Positions 40,376 through 49,672 of a stretch of DNA of 64,000 nucleotides are shown here, piece by piece. Source of the stretch: Martelella alba. Lineage in GTDB: Bacteria > Pseudomonadota > Gammaproteobacteria > Enterobacterales > Enterobacteriaceae. Under the pieces are notes generated by a model, which was not told where the DNA came from, did not search any database, and saw only the letters and a list, made by a program, of their open reading frames with translations. Each line of letters starts with the position of its first letter. Within the stretch, counting starts at the first letter, position 1. The DNA is taken from contig NZ_SZPQ01000021.1 of the NCBI RefSeq assembly GCF_005217455.1, positions 42,627-106,626 of the forward strand, written 5' to 3'. The position numbers were made by a program, and so were the translations under genes.

Positions 40376-40785
40376 TGGTTGCTGATTTACGGATAGGTCC
40401 GGCCGGGAAATGCCGCGCCGGACAATAATGGCAATCCCGGCAGTAAAATTCGGCCGGCGTAATATACGCGATGAAACATTTCGTCAACCCATTTCACATT
40501 ATCACCGGGCGCCAATAAAAAGGCGAGTTACGGCACACATTATTTTGCAATAGGGTTTTATACTTGTCATGCAGCAAACTGCCTGTTTTTTGCAGTGTTT
40601 GTTTACCCCAGTCACCTTGGTGAAAATGGTTGGTTTAGTGAAGCGCATATTGTCATGGCGGTGATGTGACTGAAGTCCCGAAATTAAAAACTCGGCAATG
40701 CCCTGGTAAATATTTCGCAAATCATTTCGAATTTATAAACCCCCCATGGCGCCAGGATGGCCAAAATGTTAAAAAGGTTGCGTGG
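40376..40785 (+). promoter_or_regulatory. atoB-atoS intergenic region
   Basis: A 410-base gap without a gene. A hairpin GTCCGGC-N13-GCCGGAC (40397-40423) 20 bases after atoB may attenuate the operon. A dyad TCACC-TT-GGTGA lies at 40612-40623. I found no sigma54 match with correct spacing, so atoSC probably has its own ordinary promoter. Confidence 0.4.
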
Positions 40786-42666
40786 ATGAGTGAATTTTGT
40801 TGGTGGCATAAGCGGAAAGCGTGGCGAAATCTCAAAGTGGTGAAACTTGTTCACGACCAATTTTTAGGCACTTTGCGAAAGAAACTTATTTGCCTGGCCA
40901 TCTTTATGGTATTTCTTCCAACGTTAATAATGGCCTTTTCAGTAGAAAAGCAAGGGCGTCGCAGCATGTTGGAGGAGAAGACCAGCAAGCTTTTCAGCGT
41001 CACCTATTTGCTGGATCAGGCATTGGGCGACGGCCTTGACCGGTATGCCGCGTTGCCGCGGCGAGAACGCATCCAGGCGTTGAACCGGGAGTTGGCTCCC
41101 GTCACGGAGAGAATTACCGCCGCCTTTCCCAATGTCGCCGCAGGGTATTATGATAAGGAACTGGACGCTATTATCACTTATGCGCCGCAAAAATATTATG
41201 CCAATAAAGTTGGCATGCGTATCGAAAACGATCATCCCGGCAGGATTGTCATGGCGCGCGGTAAACCCCTGATCCGCTCCGGACGTCAGGTAAGAGGGGA
41301 TATCATGAATGCCATGGTCCCTATTTATCGCCATCAAAAAGTCGTGGGTTATATCTGGGCAAATGAACTTATCCATCACATTGATAAACAAGAATTGGCA
41401 ATGGATTTGTCTATTTTTGGCGTTATCGGCAGTGGATTACTGTTAAGCGTCTTTCTGATAATTATTCTTTCACGGAAAATCACACAAGAAGTGGATATCA
41501 TTAAAACCGGATTATATAACCTGCCCATTGATTTAAGAACCACCATCCCGCCCATGCATGGGGAAATGGGAGAAATATCAGACAGCATCAATACCATATC
41601 CCATGCCTTGCTTGAGGCGAAAACCCTCAATGAATTGATTATTGAAAGTGCCGCCGATGCGATCATTAGTGTCGATAATCAATGCCGTATCCGGATTTTC
41701 AACCCGGCCGCACAAGCCATTACCGGCTATGCCCTTGAAGACGTTCTGGGGAAACCCTATCCTGAAATTTTTAATAAAACCCATTTCAAAAGCCCCATTC
41801 TTGATACACTCAACTATGGTGTCACACACGTGGGTATTGAAGTCGATTATCCCGCCAAGCATAAAATGCTGTATATCAAAGCCAGCAGCAGCCAACTGTA
41901 TAATTCTGATGGCCGGGTTATTGGCGCATTGGTTATTTTTACCGATTTGACGGCGCAAAAACAGATGCAGGACCAGATTGGCCGGGCGGAAAGATTGGCC
42001 GCGCTGGGGGAATTGGTGGCGGGGATTGCCCACGAAGTGCGAAATCCCCTGACGGCCATCAGTGGTTTTATACAGTATCTAAATGAAGGTGAAACTGAAC
42101 CGCAACGGAATGCCTATTTCAAAATCGTCCGTAAGGAAATCGGGTCGCTGAATAAGCTTATTCAGCAACTGTTGGAGTTCTCCCGTCCCCACCCTCAGCA
42201 CTATCAATGGGTGTCTATCAATATCTTGATCAAGGAAAGCCTGCTCTTGGTCAAATCACACGGGTTAGACAAGAAAGTGGATTTCAATTTGTCATTGGAT
42301 GAGGGCCTGCCAAAAATTGAAGTGGATCCTCCCATGATTAAGCAAGTGATACTGAATCTGATCATTAACGCCATGCAATCCATCGCCAAAACCGGCAAGG
42401 TCGATATTCATACCGGGCTGAGCCCGGAGGGCTGGGTACGCATCAGCATTGAGGATACCGGCATGGGAATCATGCCCGACACGCTGGAGAAGGTCTTTAC
42501 CCCGTTTTTCACCACCAAACCCACAGGGACCGGATTAGGCTTGTCCATCGCCCAGCGCATCACCTCCGCCCATGACGGCACCATTACCCTGCACAGCCAA
42601 CCCGGCCAGGGAACGACCGTCGTCATTGCGTTACCTATCAGCAGCAATAACAGGAATCCATCATGA
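40786..42666 (+). CDS. atoS: Sensor histidine kinase AtoS
   Basis: Membrane sensor of 626 residues (E. coli AtoS about 608). The first membrane helix is LICLAIFMVFLPTLIMAF (residues about 38-55). A periplasmic domain of about 150 residues follows, then a second helix (IFGVIGSGLLLSVFLIII), HAMP, PAS (ADAIISVDNQCRIRIFNP), the phospho-acceptor His416 (AHEVRNP) and an ATPase domain with DTGMGI and GTGLGLS. I use the ATG at 40786, eight bases after AAGG; the frame runs back to a GTG at 40666. Known ligand in E. coli: acetoacetate. It overlaps atoC by four bases. Confidence 0.93.
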   Translation: MSEFCWWHKRKAWRNLKVVKLVHDQFLGTLRKKLICLAIFMVFLPTLIMAFSVEKQGRRSMLEEKTSKLFSVTYLLDQALGDGLDRYAALPRRERIQALNRELAPVTERITAAFPNVAAGYYDKELDAIITYAPQKYYANKVGMRIENDHPGRIVMARGKPLIRSGRQVRGDIMNAMVPIYRHQKVVGYIWANELIHHIDKQELAMDLSIFGVIGSGLLLSVFLIIILSRKITQEVDIIKTGLYNLPIDLRTTIPPMHGEMGEISDSINTISHALLEAKTLNELIIESAADAIISVDNQCRIRIFNPAAQAITGYALEDVLGKPYPEIFNKTHFKSPILDTLNYGVTHVGIEVDYPAKHKMLYIKASSSQLYNSDGRVIGALVIFTDLTAQKQMQDQIGRAERLAALGELVAGIAHEVRNPLTAISGFIQYLNEGETEPQRNAYFKIVRKEIGSLNKLIQQLLEFSRPHPQHYQWVSINILIKESLLLVKSHGLDKKVDFNLSLDEGLPKIEVDPPMIKQVILNLIINAMQSIAKTGKVDIHTGLSPEGWVRISIEDTGMGIMPDTLEKVFTPFFTTKPTGTGLGLSIAQRITSAHDGTITLHSQPGQGTTVVIALPISSNNRNPS

Positions 42667-44045
42667 GCCAGCAGAACCGTATACTGATTGTTGATGACGA
42701 AGAGAATGTCCGCCTGATGCTGACAGCGGTATTTTCCCAAAACGGCGATACGATTTTGTGCGCCGACAATGGCGAACAGGCGATCGCGCTCTTTGTCGAG
42801 GAACAGCCGGATTTGGTGCTGATGGACATTCGCATGCCGAACATGAACGGTATCGAGGCGCTAAAACGTATGCATGCCATCCGCCAGGATATCCCGGTGA
42901 TTCTCATGACCGCCTATGCCGCCGTGGAAACCGCCGTCGAGGCGTTACGTCTGGGCGCGTTCGATTATATCATCAAGCCCTTCGAGCTTGACGAGCTGAA
43001 ACTGTTGATGGCGCGGGCTTTGCAATTACGCGATATGAAGTGCGAAATCAATTTGTTGCACAGGGAACTGTCAGACAGCTATAGCCATGGCCGCATCCTG
43101 ACCAACAATCCCAGGATGATGGAGTTGTGCCGGTCCATCGCCAAGGTGGCGCAAAGCCACGCCAGTGTATTGATTACCGGTGAAAGCGGAACGGGCAAGG
43201 AGCTTATCGCCAAAGCCATCCATTACAATAGTCCACGGGCCAAAGGGCAATTCATCAAGGTCAATTGCGGCGCGTTACCGGAATCATTATTGGAAAGTGA
43301 ACTGTTCGGTCATGAAAAGGGCGCGTTTACCGGGGCGCAGATGCAACGGCAGGGTTTATTCGAACGGGCGCATCAAGGTACGCTATTGCTCGATGAAGTC
43401 GGCGAAATGTCGCCGCAGTTGCAGGTAAAACTGTTACGCGTTTTGCAGGAGCGCGAGTTTGAACGGGTCGGCGGCAGTCAGACCATTAAAACGGATATCC
43501 GCATCGTCGCCGCCACCAACTGCGATCTGAAAAGTATGGTGGACCGTGGCGTGTTCCGCAGCGATCTCTACTATCGCCTGAACGTCATGCATCTGATGTC
43601 TTATCCGCTACGGGAACGTCCGGAGGATATTTTACTGTTGGCCAGGCATTTTTTGCAGAAATTCAGCGCGGAAAACCGCAAAGATATTCTCGGATTTGAC
43701 ATCAGCGCCATCAGTATCCTTGAGGATTATGACTGGCCGGGCAATGTGCGCGAACTGGAAAACGCCATTGAGCATGCCGTTATCATGAGTACCGGGTATG
43801 TCATCTTTTCCGATGACCTCCCGGAACAACTGGCGAGAAACAAAAATCCGCCCGCGGTGGGCGACAGCGCCATTATGCCGGCGGAACAAAACGTGAACTT
43901 GAAAGAGAGCCTTAAAAGTTACGAAAAATCGATTATTCTGCAAGCGCTGAGCGATAACCAGGATAATAGGGCGCAAACGGCGAAATCCCTGGGGATCAGC
44001 CGCCGCACATTGCTTTACAAGCTACAGGAGTATTGTATTGAATAA
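42663..44045 (+). CDS. atoC: Sigma54-dependent response regulator AtoC
   Basis: NtrC-type activator of 460 residues. It has a receiver domain with phospho-acceptor Asp55 (LVLMDIRMPN), an AAA+ domain with Walker A GESGTGKE and the sigma54-contacting GAFTGA loop, and a C-terminal Fis-type helix-turn-helix (NRAQTAKSLGISRRTLLYKL). All motifs are intact. It should act on the sigma54 promoter at 36455-36470. In E. coli atoSC precedes atoDAEB; here it follows. Confidence 0.96.
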   Translation: MSQQNRILIVDDEENVRLMLTAVFSQNGDTILCADNGEQAIALFVEEQPDLVLMDIRMPNMNGIEALKRMHAIRQDIPVILMTAYAAVETAVEALRLGAFDYIIKPFELDELKLLMARALQLRDMKCEINLLHRELSDSYSHGRILTNNPRMMELCRSIAKVAQSHASVLITGESGTGKELIAKAIHYNSPRAKGQFIKVNCGALPESLLESELFGHEKGAFTGAQMQRQGLFERAHQGTLLLDEVGEMSPQLQVKLLRVLQEREFERVGGSQTIKTDIRIVAATNCDLKSMVDRGVFRSDLYYRLNVMHLMSYPLRERPEDILLLARHFLQKFSAENRKDILGFDISAISILEDYDWPGNVRELENAIEHAVIMSTGYVIFSDDLPEQLARNKNPPAVGDSAIMPAEQNVNLKESLKSYEKSIILQALSDNQDNRAQTAKSLGISRRTLLYKLQEYCIE

Positions 44046-44072
44046 CGGCGGATTCCACGGGGGTAGAGGCGC

Positions 44073-44798
44073 TTAGGCATTCAGTATGCCGACGTACTTG
44101 CTTATGGTTTCAATGGCCAGGCTTTCGGCGGTATCGATGATGCTGAACCGGCGGGAAGGTTCCACAAGCAACGGGCTGATATCCGTGCAGGCAACCAATA
44201 CCGCCTCCGCCGCACTGCGTTCCAGTTCATTTTGCAGGTCGCGCCACAAGGCGAGAACCTGTTGATCTCGATACCCGGACGCTTTTATTCCCGCGATCAG
44301 GCTGGCGGTCATTTCATCGATGGCCGGCGAATGGACGACATCCTTGCCTGCTTCATGAAGCCGGTGGGCATAGATCCCGGATGAAAGGGTGGGTCGCGTG
44401 GCTAACAGCGCCACCCGCCGGGCCGTGTCCGGCAGTCTGTCTACGGCGCAGTCGGCGATATGCAGGATGTCCACGCCCTCGGCGGCGGCCCGCATATCAT
44501 CGAAATAGGCATGGGCCAGATTACAGGGTACGGCGATGAACGCCGCGCCGACGTTGACTAAATCGGTTATGCCGGAACGCAGGCATTTTATCATGAGCGC
44601 GCGATCAATCTCCCTCCCCGGGTAAAACGGCGTGGGCAGCGAGATAATATGCATTCGGGGGAAATCCATATCATCCCGGGCGCCGTACTGCCGCTGGCAC
44701 TGGGTGACCAGCATGTCGATGAACGGCGCCGTGGAGCGTGGCCCCATGCCGGCCAATACGCCTATCGTCGGCGCGGGGGGCGTTTCTTTACTTGTCAT
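44073..44798 (-). CDS. Aspartate/glutamate racemase-family protein
   Basis: A 241-residue protein with the two catalytic cysteines of the family, in VPCNLAHAYF and VACTDISPL, and the N-terminal IGVLAGMGPRST. It probably racemises an acidic amino acid or acts on a related substrate. The ATG at 44798 overlaps the acetyltransferase end; a GTG at 44819 is possible. It probably shares a transcript with the upstream acetyltransferase. Convergent with atoC. Confidence 0.85.
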   Translation of the reverse strand: MTSKETPPAPTIGVLAGMGPRSTAPFIDMLVTQCQRQYGARDDMDFPRMHIISLPTPFYPGREIDRALMIKCLRSGITDLVNVGAAFIAVPCNLAHAYFDDMRAAAEGVDILHIADCAVDRLPDTARRVALLATRPTLSSGIYAHRLHEAGKDVVHSPAIDEMTASLIAGIKASGYRDQQVLALWRDLQNELERSAAEAVLVACTDISPLLVEPSRRFSIIDTAESLAIETISKYVGILNA

Positions 44799-45336
44799 AT
44801 TTCCGGTTCCATTCTTCACGGGTCAATTCCCAAAGCTCGGAATCAAGCGTGCCACAGACATAGTCTTTTTTTTCGGTTTTGATAAGACGCATGCCGCTCT
44901 TGGTGGAGATCCGTCTCGATGCCGCGTTTGCGCTGGCCTTGGGCACCCTCAGCACGGGTCGTTGCAAGGTGTTGAACCAGAAATCCGTCACCGCGCGACA
45001 GGCTTCGAACATAAAACCCCGGCCTTGAAATGCCGGCGACAGCCAAAACCCGCGATGATTATCGGTTTCGTCGGAGAGGTTGATCACGCCGATGATTTGC
45101 GCCGGAGAGGATTTCTGCCGTAATGTCCAATACCAGGCTTTCCCGGCAAGCATCGCCGGAAGGGCGACCTTTTCGATAAACTGCCGGGCGCCGTCGCCGG
45201 GGTAAGGCCAAGGCACAGCGGCGGTCAAATAGCGAACGATGTCCCATTGAGGGAAAATCAGCTGTATCTGCACGGCGTCTTGCGCCACCAGCGGGGGTAA
45301 AATCAATCGGTCGGTGGTGATAATCGGGATACCCAT
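44788..45336 (-). CDS. GNAT N-acetyltransferase, RimJ/RimL-like
   Basis: A 182-residue GNAT protein: ITTDRLILPPL at the start, the acetyl-CoA loop in SPAFQGRGFMFEAC and NAASRRISTKSGMRL near the end are typical of ribosomal-protein or small-molecule N-acetyltransferases of the RimJ group. AAGGAG precedes the ATG. It overlaps the racemase-like gene by 11 bases, so the two may work on the same amino compound. Confidence 0.85.
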   Translation of the reverse strand: MGIPIITTDRLILPPLVAQDAVQIQLIFPQWDIVRYLTAAVPWPYPGDGARQFIEKVALPAMLAGKAWYWTLRQKSSPAQIIGVINLSDETDNHRGFWLSPAFQGRGFMFEACRAVTDFWFNTLQRPVLRVPKASANAASRRISTKSGMRLIKTEKKDYVCGTLDSELWELTREEWNRKYDK

Positions 45337-45407
45337 CGGCTATCTCCTTATTATCGATGGCGAGACATTATCATACTCTTGTGGCGCCCCAGATTAACAC
45401 CCCGGCG

Positions 45408-46223
45408 TCATTTAACCGCGCCTTCGGTCACGCCGCTGATAAACTTGCGCTGAAACACCAGAAAAACCGCGATAAGCGGCAGTATGACTATCATGGCGCC
45501 GGCCATGAGCACGGGGATATCAATGGTGTTTTTATTCTGGAAAAACATCATACCGATGGGCAGTGTGCGCAGCTCATCTTTATTCACCAGAATCAAGGGG
45601 ACCAGAAATTCGTTCCAGGTCCAGATATACAGCAGCAGGGCAAGGGTGGAGAGCGTCGGCCAAATGGAGGGAACCAGGATGCCCCAGAGCATTTTCGCCC
45701 GCGAGGCGCCATCCATCACGGAAGCCTCGACCAGTTCTTTGGGAACCTGGGCAAAGGCGGTGGCAATCATCAGCGTAGTAAACGGCATCGACATGGCGAT
45801 TTGCGGCAGTATCAGCGCCAGGTAGGTATTGGTCAGCCCCATCCAGCGAAGCTCGTGGTAGAGCGGGATGATAAACGCTTCGCTTGGCAGTACCATTCCC
45901 AGCCCCAACAACGCGGCGAACAGTTTCTTGCCGGGAATTTTTAGCAGACCGAAGCCGAATCCCGCCAGGATGCCCAGTAAAATGCTGCCGATGACCACCG
46001 GAATCACGACCAATATCGAGTTGAGGAAGTAAACGTTAAAATGCCCCTGATGCCAGGCGGCGATGTAGTTGGCGAAATCGATTTTCGCCGGCAGCGTGAA
46101 GACGCCCTGAAAAAGCGCGGCCTGCGATTTAAAGGAGGTCATTAACGCCAGTAAGAACGGCAGTAGGGTCGTCAGGGCGAAAAGCCAGATAATCGCCCGC
46201 GGCAATAACGTTGTCCCTCGCAT
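45408..46223 (-). CDS. CUT1 sugar ABC transporter permease (MalG/UgpE type)
   Basis: A 271-residue inner membrane permease with six hydrophobic segments. The EAA loop that contacts the ATPase reads EASVMDGASRAKMLWGILVP. It is the last of a binding protein-permease-permease operon on the minus strand. It overlaps the preceding permease by one base. Confidence 0.92.
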   Translation of the reverse strand: MRGTTLLPRAIIWLFALTTLLPFLLALMTSFKSQAALFQGVFTLPAKIDFANYIAAWHQGHFNVYFLNSILVVIPVVIGSILLGILAGFGFGLLKIPGKKLFAALLGLGMVLPSEAFIIPLYHELRWMGLTNTYLALILPQIAMSMPFTTLMIATAFAQVPKELVEASVMDGASRAKMLWGILVPSIWPTLSTLALLLYIWTWNEFLVPLILVNKDELRTLPIGMMFFQNKNTIDIPVLMAGAMIVILPLIAVFLVFQRKFISGVTEGAVK

Positions 46224-47095
46224 CAGTAGCGCTCCCGAATGGCCAGATGAATCAGGCCGTTAATCAGCAATACGACCATCATGCCGAATACCGCCACCGC
46301 GGAGGCATAGCCGAAATAGTGCAAATCAAATCCCTGTTTGTACATAAAGAGATTGGTGACCATGGTACTGGTGCCCGGTCCGCCTTGGGTCATGACATAC
46401 ACCAAATCGAAGGTTTTCAGGCTGGCGATAACGGTCAGCAGCAAGGCGATGCGGATTTCCGGGCGCAGCGATGGCAGGGTAATGCGCAGGAATTTTTGCC
46501 GCCGCGAGGAACCGTCCAGCTCGGCGGCTTCCAGCAATGAGGGGTCCATGCGTTGCAGCCCCGACATGAACAACACCAGGCAAAAACCGAAGAAATACCA
46601 GGTCGCCACAAAGCCCACGGCGGGGAGCGCCCAGGAAAAATCCCCCAGCCATGAGCGCGCGAAACCGGACAGCCCTATTGCCCGTAAAAACTGATCAATG
46701 GGCCCAAACGCCGGATTATAAAGCCAGCGCCACACCACGCCGAGCACCGCCATTGGCATGATGTAAGGCAGAAAGAAAAGAATGCGCAACAAACTGCGCT
46801 CGGTCTGATTGCGGGTCTCATAAAGAAAACTGCACAATGCCAGGCCAACGGCGATGGGGAACAGTGTGTAAAACAGCATTAAAAGCACATTGTTGCCCAG
46901 GGCCACCCAGAACACCGAATCGCTGAACATCCGAATGAAATTCGCCATGCCGGCGAATATCGGCATAGAGACGCCGTCCCAATGGGTAAAACTGATACCC
47001 AGCGACGCCAGTAGCGGAAAAAGCAAAAATAACGCATAGATGGCCAGCGCCGGGAGAATATAGAGCACATTGCGCCAATCGCCTTGATTCAACAT
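46223..47095 (-). CDS. CUT1 sugar ABC transporter permease (MalF/UgpA type)
   Basis: A 290-residue permease with six hydrophobic segments and the EAA loop EAAELDGSSRRQKFLRITLP. It pairs with the following permease. Its ATPase is encoded on the opposite strand at 49673. Starts about 50 bases after the binding protein stop. Confidence 0.92.
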   Translation of the reverse strand: MLNQGDWRNVLYILPALAIYALFLLFPLLASLGISFTHWDGVSMPIFAGMANFIRMFSDSVFWVALGNNVLLMLFYTLFPIAVGLALCSFLYETRNQTERSLLRILFFLPYIMPMAVLGVVWRWLYNPAFGPIDQFLRAIGLSGFARSWLGDFSWALPAVGFVATWYFFGFCLVLFMSGLQRMDPSLLEAAELDGSSRRQKFLRITLPSLRPEIRIALLLTVIASLKTFDLVYVMTQGGPGTSTMVTNLFMYKQGFDLHYFGYASAVAVFGMMVVLLINGLIHLAIRERY

Positions 47096-47143
47096 GAAGA
47101 CCGTCCGCGAAAACGCCCACCGTATCGCTACGGCGGGGCAGGA

Positions 47144-48544
47144 TTAGTGTTTCACTGTTTTCAGGTAACTTTGATAGTCAGCGTCGAGCTTGGCCGCCAG
47201 TTGATCCGGCGTCAGGCGGTCCGCCAGCAGCAGTTGCACGCTCTGGTTCAGTTCAGCCAGCATGGTCGGCGTGGCCCAGTCCGCATAGTGGCCCAGCGCG
47301 TCATAGCGATTCAGCGTGCCCCAGACTTGATAAGCTTCGCCCAGAAGGGGGTTGTCGGCGGGGATTTTGGCGTCCTTGCTGGCGTTGGCCGGCAGAAAAC
47401 CCGCTTGCAGCCAGCGATTCGCCATATCATCGGATACCACATAGTCGATAAATTTCGCCGCCGCATCCTGTTGTTCTTTGGTTTTCGCCGTATGGGTAAT
47501 GGAAAAAGCCAGGTCGGTGCCGCCTTCGCTCAACGGATGGGCCACACCCTCGCCGGCCGGCATGGCGGTGAAGTGAATATCCTTATTACCCTTAAACTGT
47601 CCCAGGTACCATGTGCCGCTAATCAGAAAAGCGGCCTGGCCGTTCTGGAACAGCGCGGCGGCGTCGTCCCTGCCTATCCCTTGAAAACCATTAAACAGAT
47701 AACCCTTTTTGTTCCACTCCTGCATCAGGGCGGCGGCCTTGATGAGTTTAGGGTCTTTGAAACTGCCGCCGACATCGTAAATCAGGTTATCCAGCTTTTG
47801 CCGCTGACTGCTATCGATTTGCGCCTGCCATACGCTGCTTAGGATCTGTTGTCCCATGTTGCCATCCAATAAGCCGAGCATCAGCGGGGAAATGCCCTGT
47901 TTTTTCAGTTTCGCCATGGCGCTTTCGAATTGCGCGAGCGTCTTGGGCACGGCGATCCCGGCTTTATCCAGCAGCGCTTTGTTATAATACAGACCGACCA
48001 TTTCCCCCAGGCTTGCCACGCCATAAAGCTTGCCGGTGCCGAAATCCTGTTTATCCGACCACCGGTTGCGCTTAAGGATGGAAGAGGAAAAACGCGTCGT
48101 CCAGCCATATTGCCGGGCATAGCCGTCCAGCGGGCGGAGCAGATTGTCTTTCACCAGCGATCCCATATCGCCGCCGCCCTGGTTGACTTGGGCGATTTGC
48201 GGACCGTCGCCTCCGGTCAACGCCAGTTTGAGCGGAATGCGGGTGTCATCAAAAGAATGAACCGAACGCTGGAGGGTAATGCCGGGATTTTGTGCGCTGA
48301 ACGCTTTAATTCCCGCGTCCATCGCCTCGGTCTGGCCCGGATAGTTATAAATGTCCCATTCTGACAATGTCACGGCGCCGGCCGAAGCGGCGCTGGCGCC
48401 GGCAATGAGGCCGGCCGCCAGCAAAGGGGCAAGACGTCGGACAGCGGCATGAGTGTGAAAAGTACTGCGGCGAGCATGAAATCGTGCGTAAAACCCTTCG
48501 GTAAATCGTGCATTGAACCGTGCGTTGAACCGTACGTTGAACAT
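47144..48544 (-). CDS. CUT1 sugar ABC transporter binding protein (MalE/UgpB type) with unusual N-terminus
   Basis: Extracellular binding protein of 466 residues. The mature part starts near [20 protein letters not shown] and runs through [11 protein letters not shown] and [10 protein letters not shown]. The signal sequence is odd: before the hydrophobic core [15 protein letters not shown] come about 40 residues including repeats of Phe-x-Ala/Val-Arg ([21 protein letters not shown]), coded in part by three 12-base direct repeats. No start nearer the core is available, so the long n-region seems to be translated. Ligand probably an amino sugar oligomer, by context. Confidence 0.9.
   Translation of the reverse strand: MFNVRFNARFNARFTEGFYARFHARRSTFHTHAAVRRLAPLLAAGLIAGASAASAGAVTLSEWDIYNYPGQTEAMDAGIKAFSAQNPGITLQRSVHSFDDTRIPLKLALTGGDGPQIAQVNQGGGDMGSLVKDNLLRPLDGYARQYGWTTRFSSSILKRNRWSDKQDFGTGKLYGVASLGEMVGLYYNKALLDKAGIAVPKTLAQFESAMAKLKKQGISPLMLGLLDGNMGQQILSSVWQAQIDSSQRQKLDNLIYDVGGSFKDPKLIKAAALMQEWNKKGYLFNGFQGIGRDDAAALFQNGQAAFLISGTWYLGQFKGNKDIHFTAMPAGEGVAHPLSEGGTDLAFSITHTAKTKEQQDAAAKFIDYVVSDDMANRWLQAGFLPANASKDAKIPADNPLLGEAYQVWGTLNRYDALGHYADWATPTMLAELNQSVQLLLADRLTPDQLAAKLDADYQSYLKTVKH
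48507..48542. repeat. Three 12-base tandem repeats inside signal peptide coding region
   Basis: Units CGTGCATTGAAC, CGTGCGTTGAAC and CGTACGTTGAAC lie head to tail and encode [12 protein letters not shown] on the minus strand. They suggest slippage-driven lengthening of the signal peptide. Confidence 0.8.
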
Positions 48545-49058
48545 AGTGCCTTGCCTCTCCAAATGGGAAATCGCATCCCTTCCTCATGGCAACCGGGCAT
48601 CCCGCCGATTGCCCAGGTGATTACCTAAGCAATATCATTACTTACTTTATGTAATAAAGAAAGTCAAACGCGATAAACGTAATTTGTCCAGACTGGGATT
48701 GCGCTCAAAAAGCGCGCTATCCTTTTTTGCGTTGCGGCGCGCCGTTTGCTTAACTGGATGAATTATTGGCATAAGTCGCTTTGCCTGTCCCAGGAATGTC
48801 TCGATGGATAGTTCGTTAACATGATGAAATAACATAGGAAAAACTAATATCTCCTTATTCGGTCGTTGTCGCGGGATGGCCGGCGTCCGCCAGGGCGTGC
48901 GGCTGTCGGGGTCACCCTCAAAAGGCGGGTCCCTGGGTAATAATAACTTGATCTGAAACCTGGGATTTTACGCTTAAAGATAATTATTCTTTCTTGAAAA
49001 CTAAGTTGGCTTTATTTAACGTGGAGACTGTACCCATCCTGCACACGAAGAGACGGTT
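48545..49058. promoter_or_regulatory. Divergent promoter region of the CUT1 transporter genes
   Basis: A 514-base gap between binding protein (minus) and GNAT gene (plus). An inverted repeat ATTAC-N9-GTAAT (48637-48655) and a near palindrome AAAGATAATTATTCTTT (48976-48992) are candidate operators for the ROK regulator. A 62-codon frame at 48647-48835 on the minus strand lacks a ribosome site and protein-like composition; I do not accept it. Confidence 0.4.
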
Positions 49059-49661
49059 ATGATGCTTACTGAAGCGGTGATCCGCCCGGCGCGGCCGGAA
49101 GACGAGCCCGCGCTATATGGTATATGCCTGCAAACGGCCAACGCAGGCGCCGATGCGACGGCCTTGTATTCCGACCCCGATTATCCCGGCCAGCGCTTTG
49201 TTATCCCCTATGTCCGGTTCGCGCCGCGTTTCGCTTTCGTGCTGGAGAGCGGCGGCCAGGTCATGGGATATGTGGTGGCGGCCCCGGATAGCGAGGTTTT
49301 TGAGCGGGCGCTGGCGCGACAATGGTGGCCGGCGCTGCGCGAACAGTACCGCGATCGCGTGGCCGAGGCGCCCCTGGATGATAAGGTGCTCGCCGCGATA
49401 CGTCATCCGACGGCGCCTTCGCCGGCGCTGACCCGCCGCTGGCCCGCCCACCTGCATATCAATCTGTTGCCGCCGGCCCAGAAAGGCGGATGGGGGCGCA
49501 AGCTTATCGAAACGGAGCTTGACGCGCTGCGGCAGGCCGGTATTGCCGGCGTTCACCTTGGCGTTAGTTTGCAAAACGAACAGGTTTGCGGTTTTTATCA
49601 GCGGCTTGGCTTTGAACATGTGTTACGCGGCAACGCCATTTATATGGCGCAACGACTTTGA
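49059..49661 (+). CDS. GNAT acetyltransferase
   Basis: A 200-residue GNAT protein: an N-terminal IRPARPEDEPALYGICLQTA, the acetyl-CoA loop in LPPAQKGGWGRKLIETELDAL and a terminal FYQRLGFEHVLRGNAIYMAQ. The layout resembles GNAT domains found with N-acetylglucosaminidases. It is 11 bases before the transporter ATPase gene. Together with the BadF/NAGK-like gene nearby it could acetylate an imported amino sugar, though this is only a contextual guess. Confidence 0.85.
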   Translation: MMLTEAVIRPARPEDEPALYGICLQTANAGADATALYSDPDYPGQRFVIPYVRFAPRFAFVLESGGQVMGYVVAAPDSEVFERALARQWWPALREQYRDRVAEAPLDDKVLAAIRHPTAPSPALTRRWPAHLHINLLPPAQKGGWGRKLIETELDALRQAGIAGVHLGVSLQNEQVCGFYQRLGFEHVLRGNAIYMAQRL

Positions 49662-49672
49662 CGGGGTAAGTC

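Noticed and set aside
40505..40620. Sigma54 promoter before atoS (GGCAC and TTGCA elements)
   Set aside because: The GG-GC distances are 15 and 11 bases, not the required 12.
48647..48835. A 62-codon minus-strand frame in the CUT1 divergent gap
   Set aside because: No ribosome site, no recognisable family and biased composition. It lies in a promoter region.
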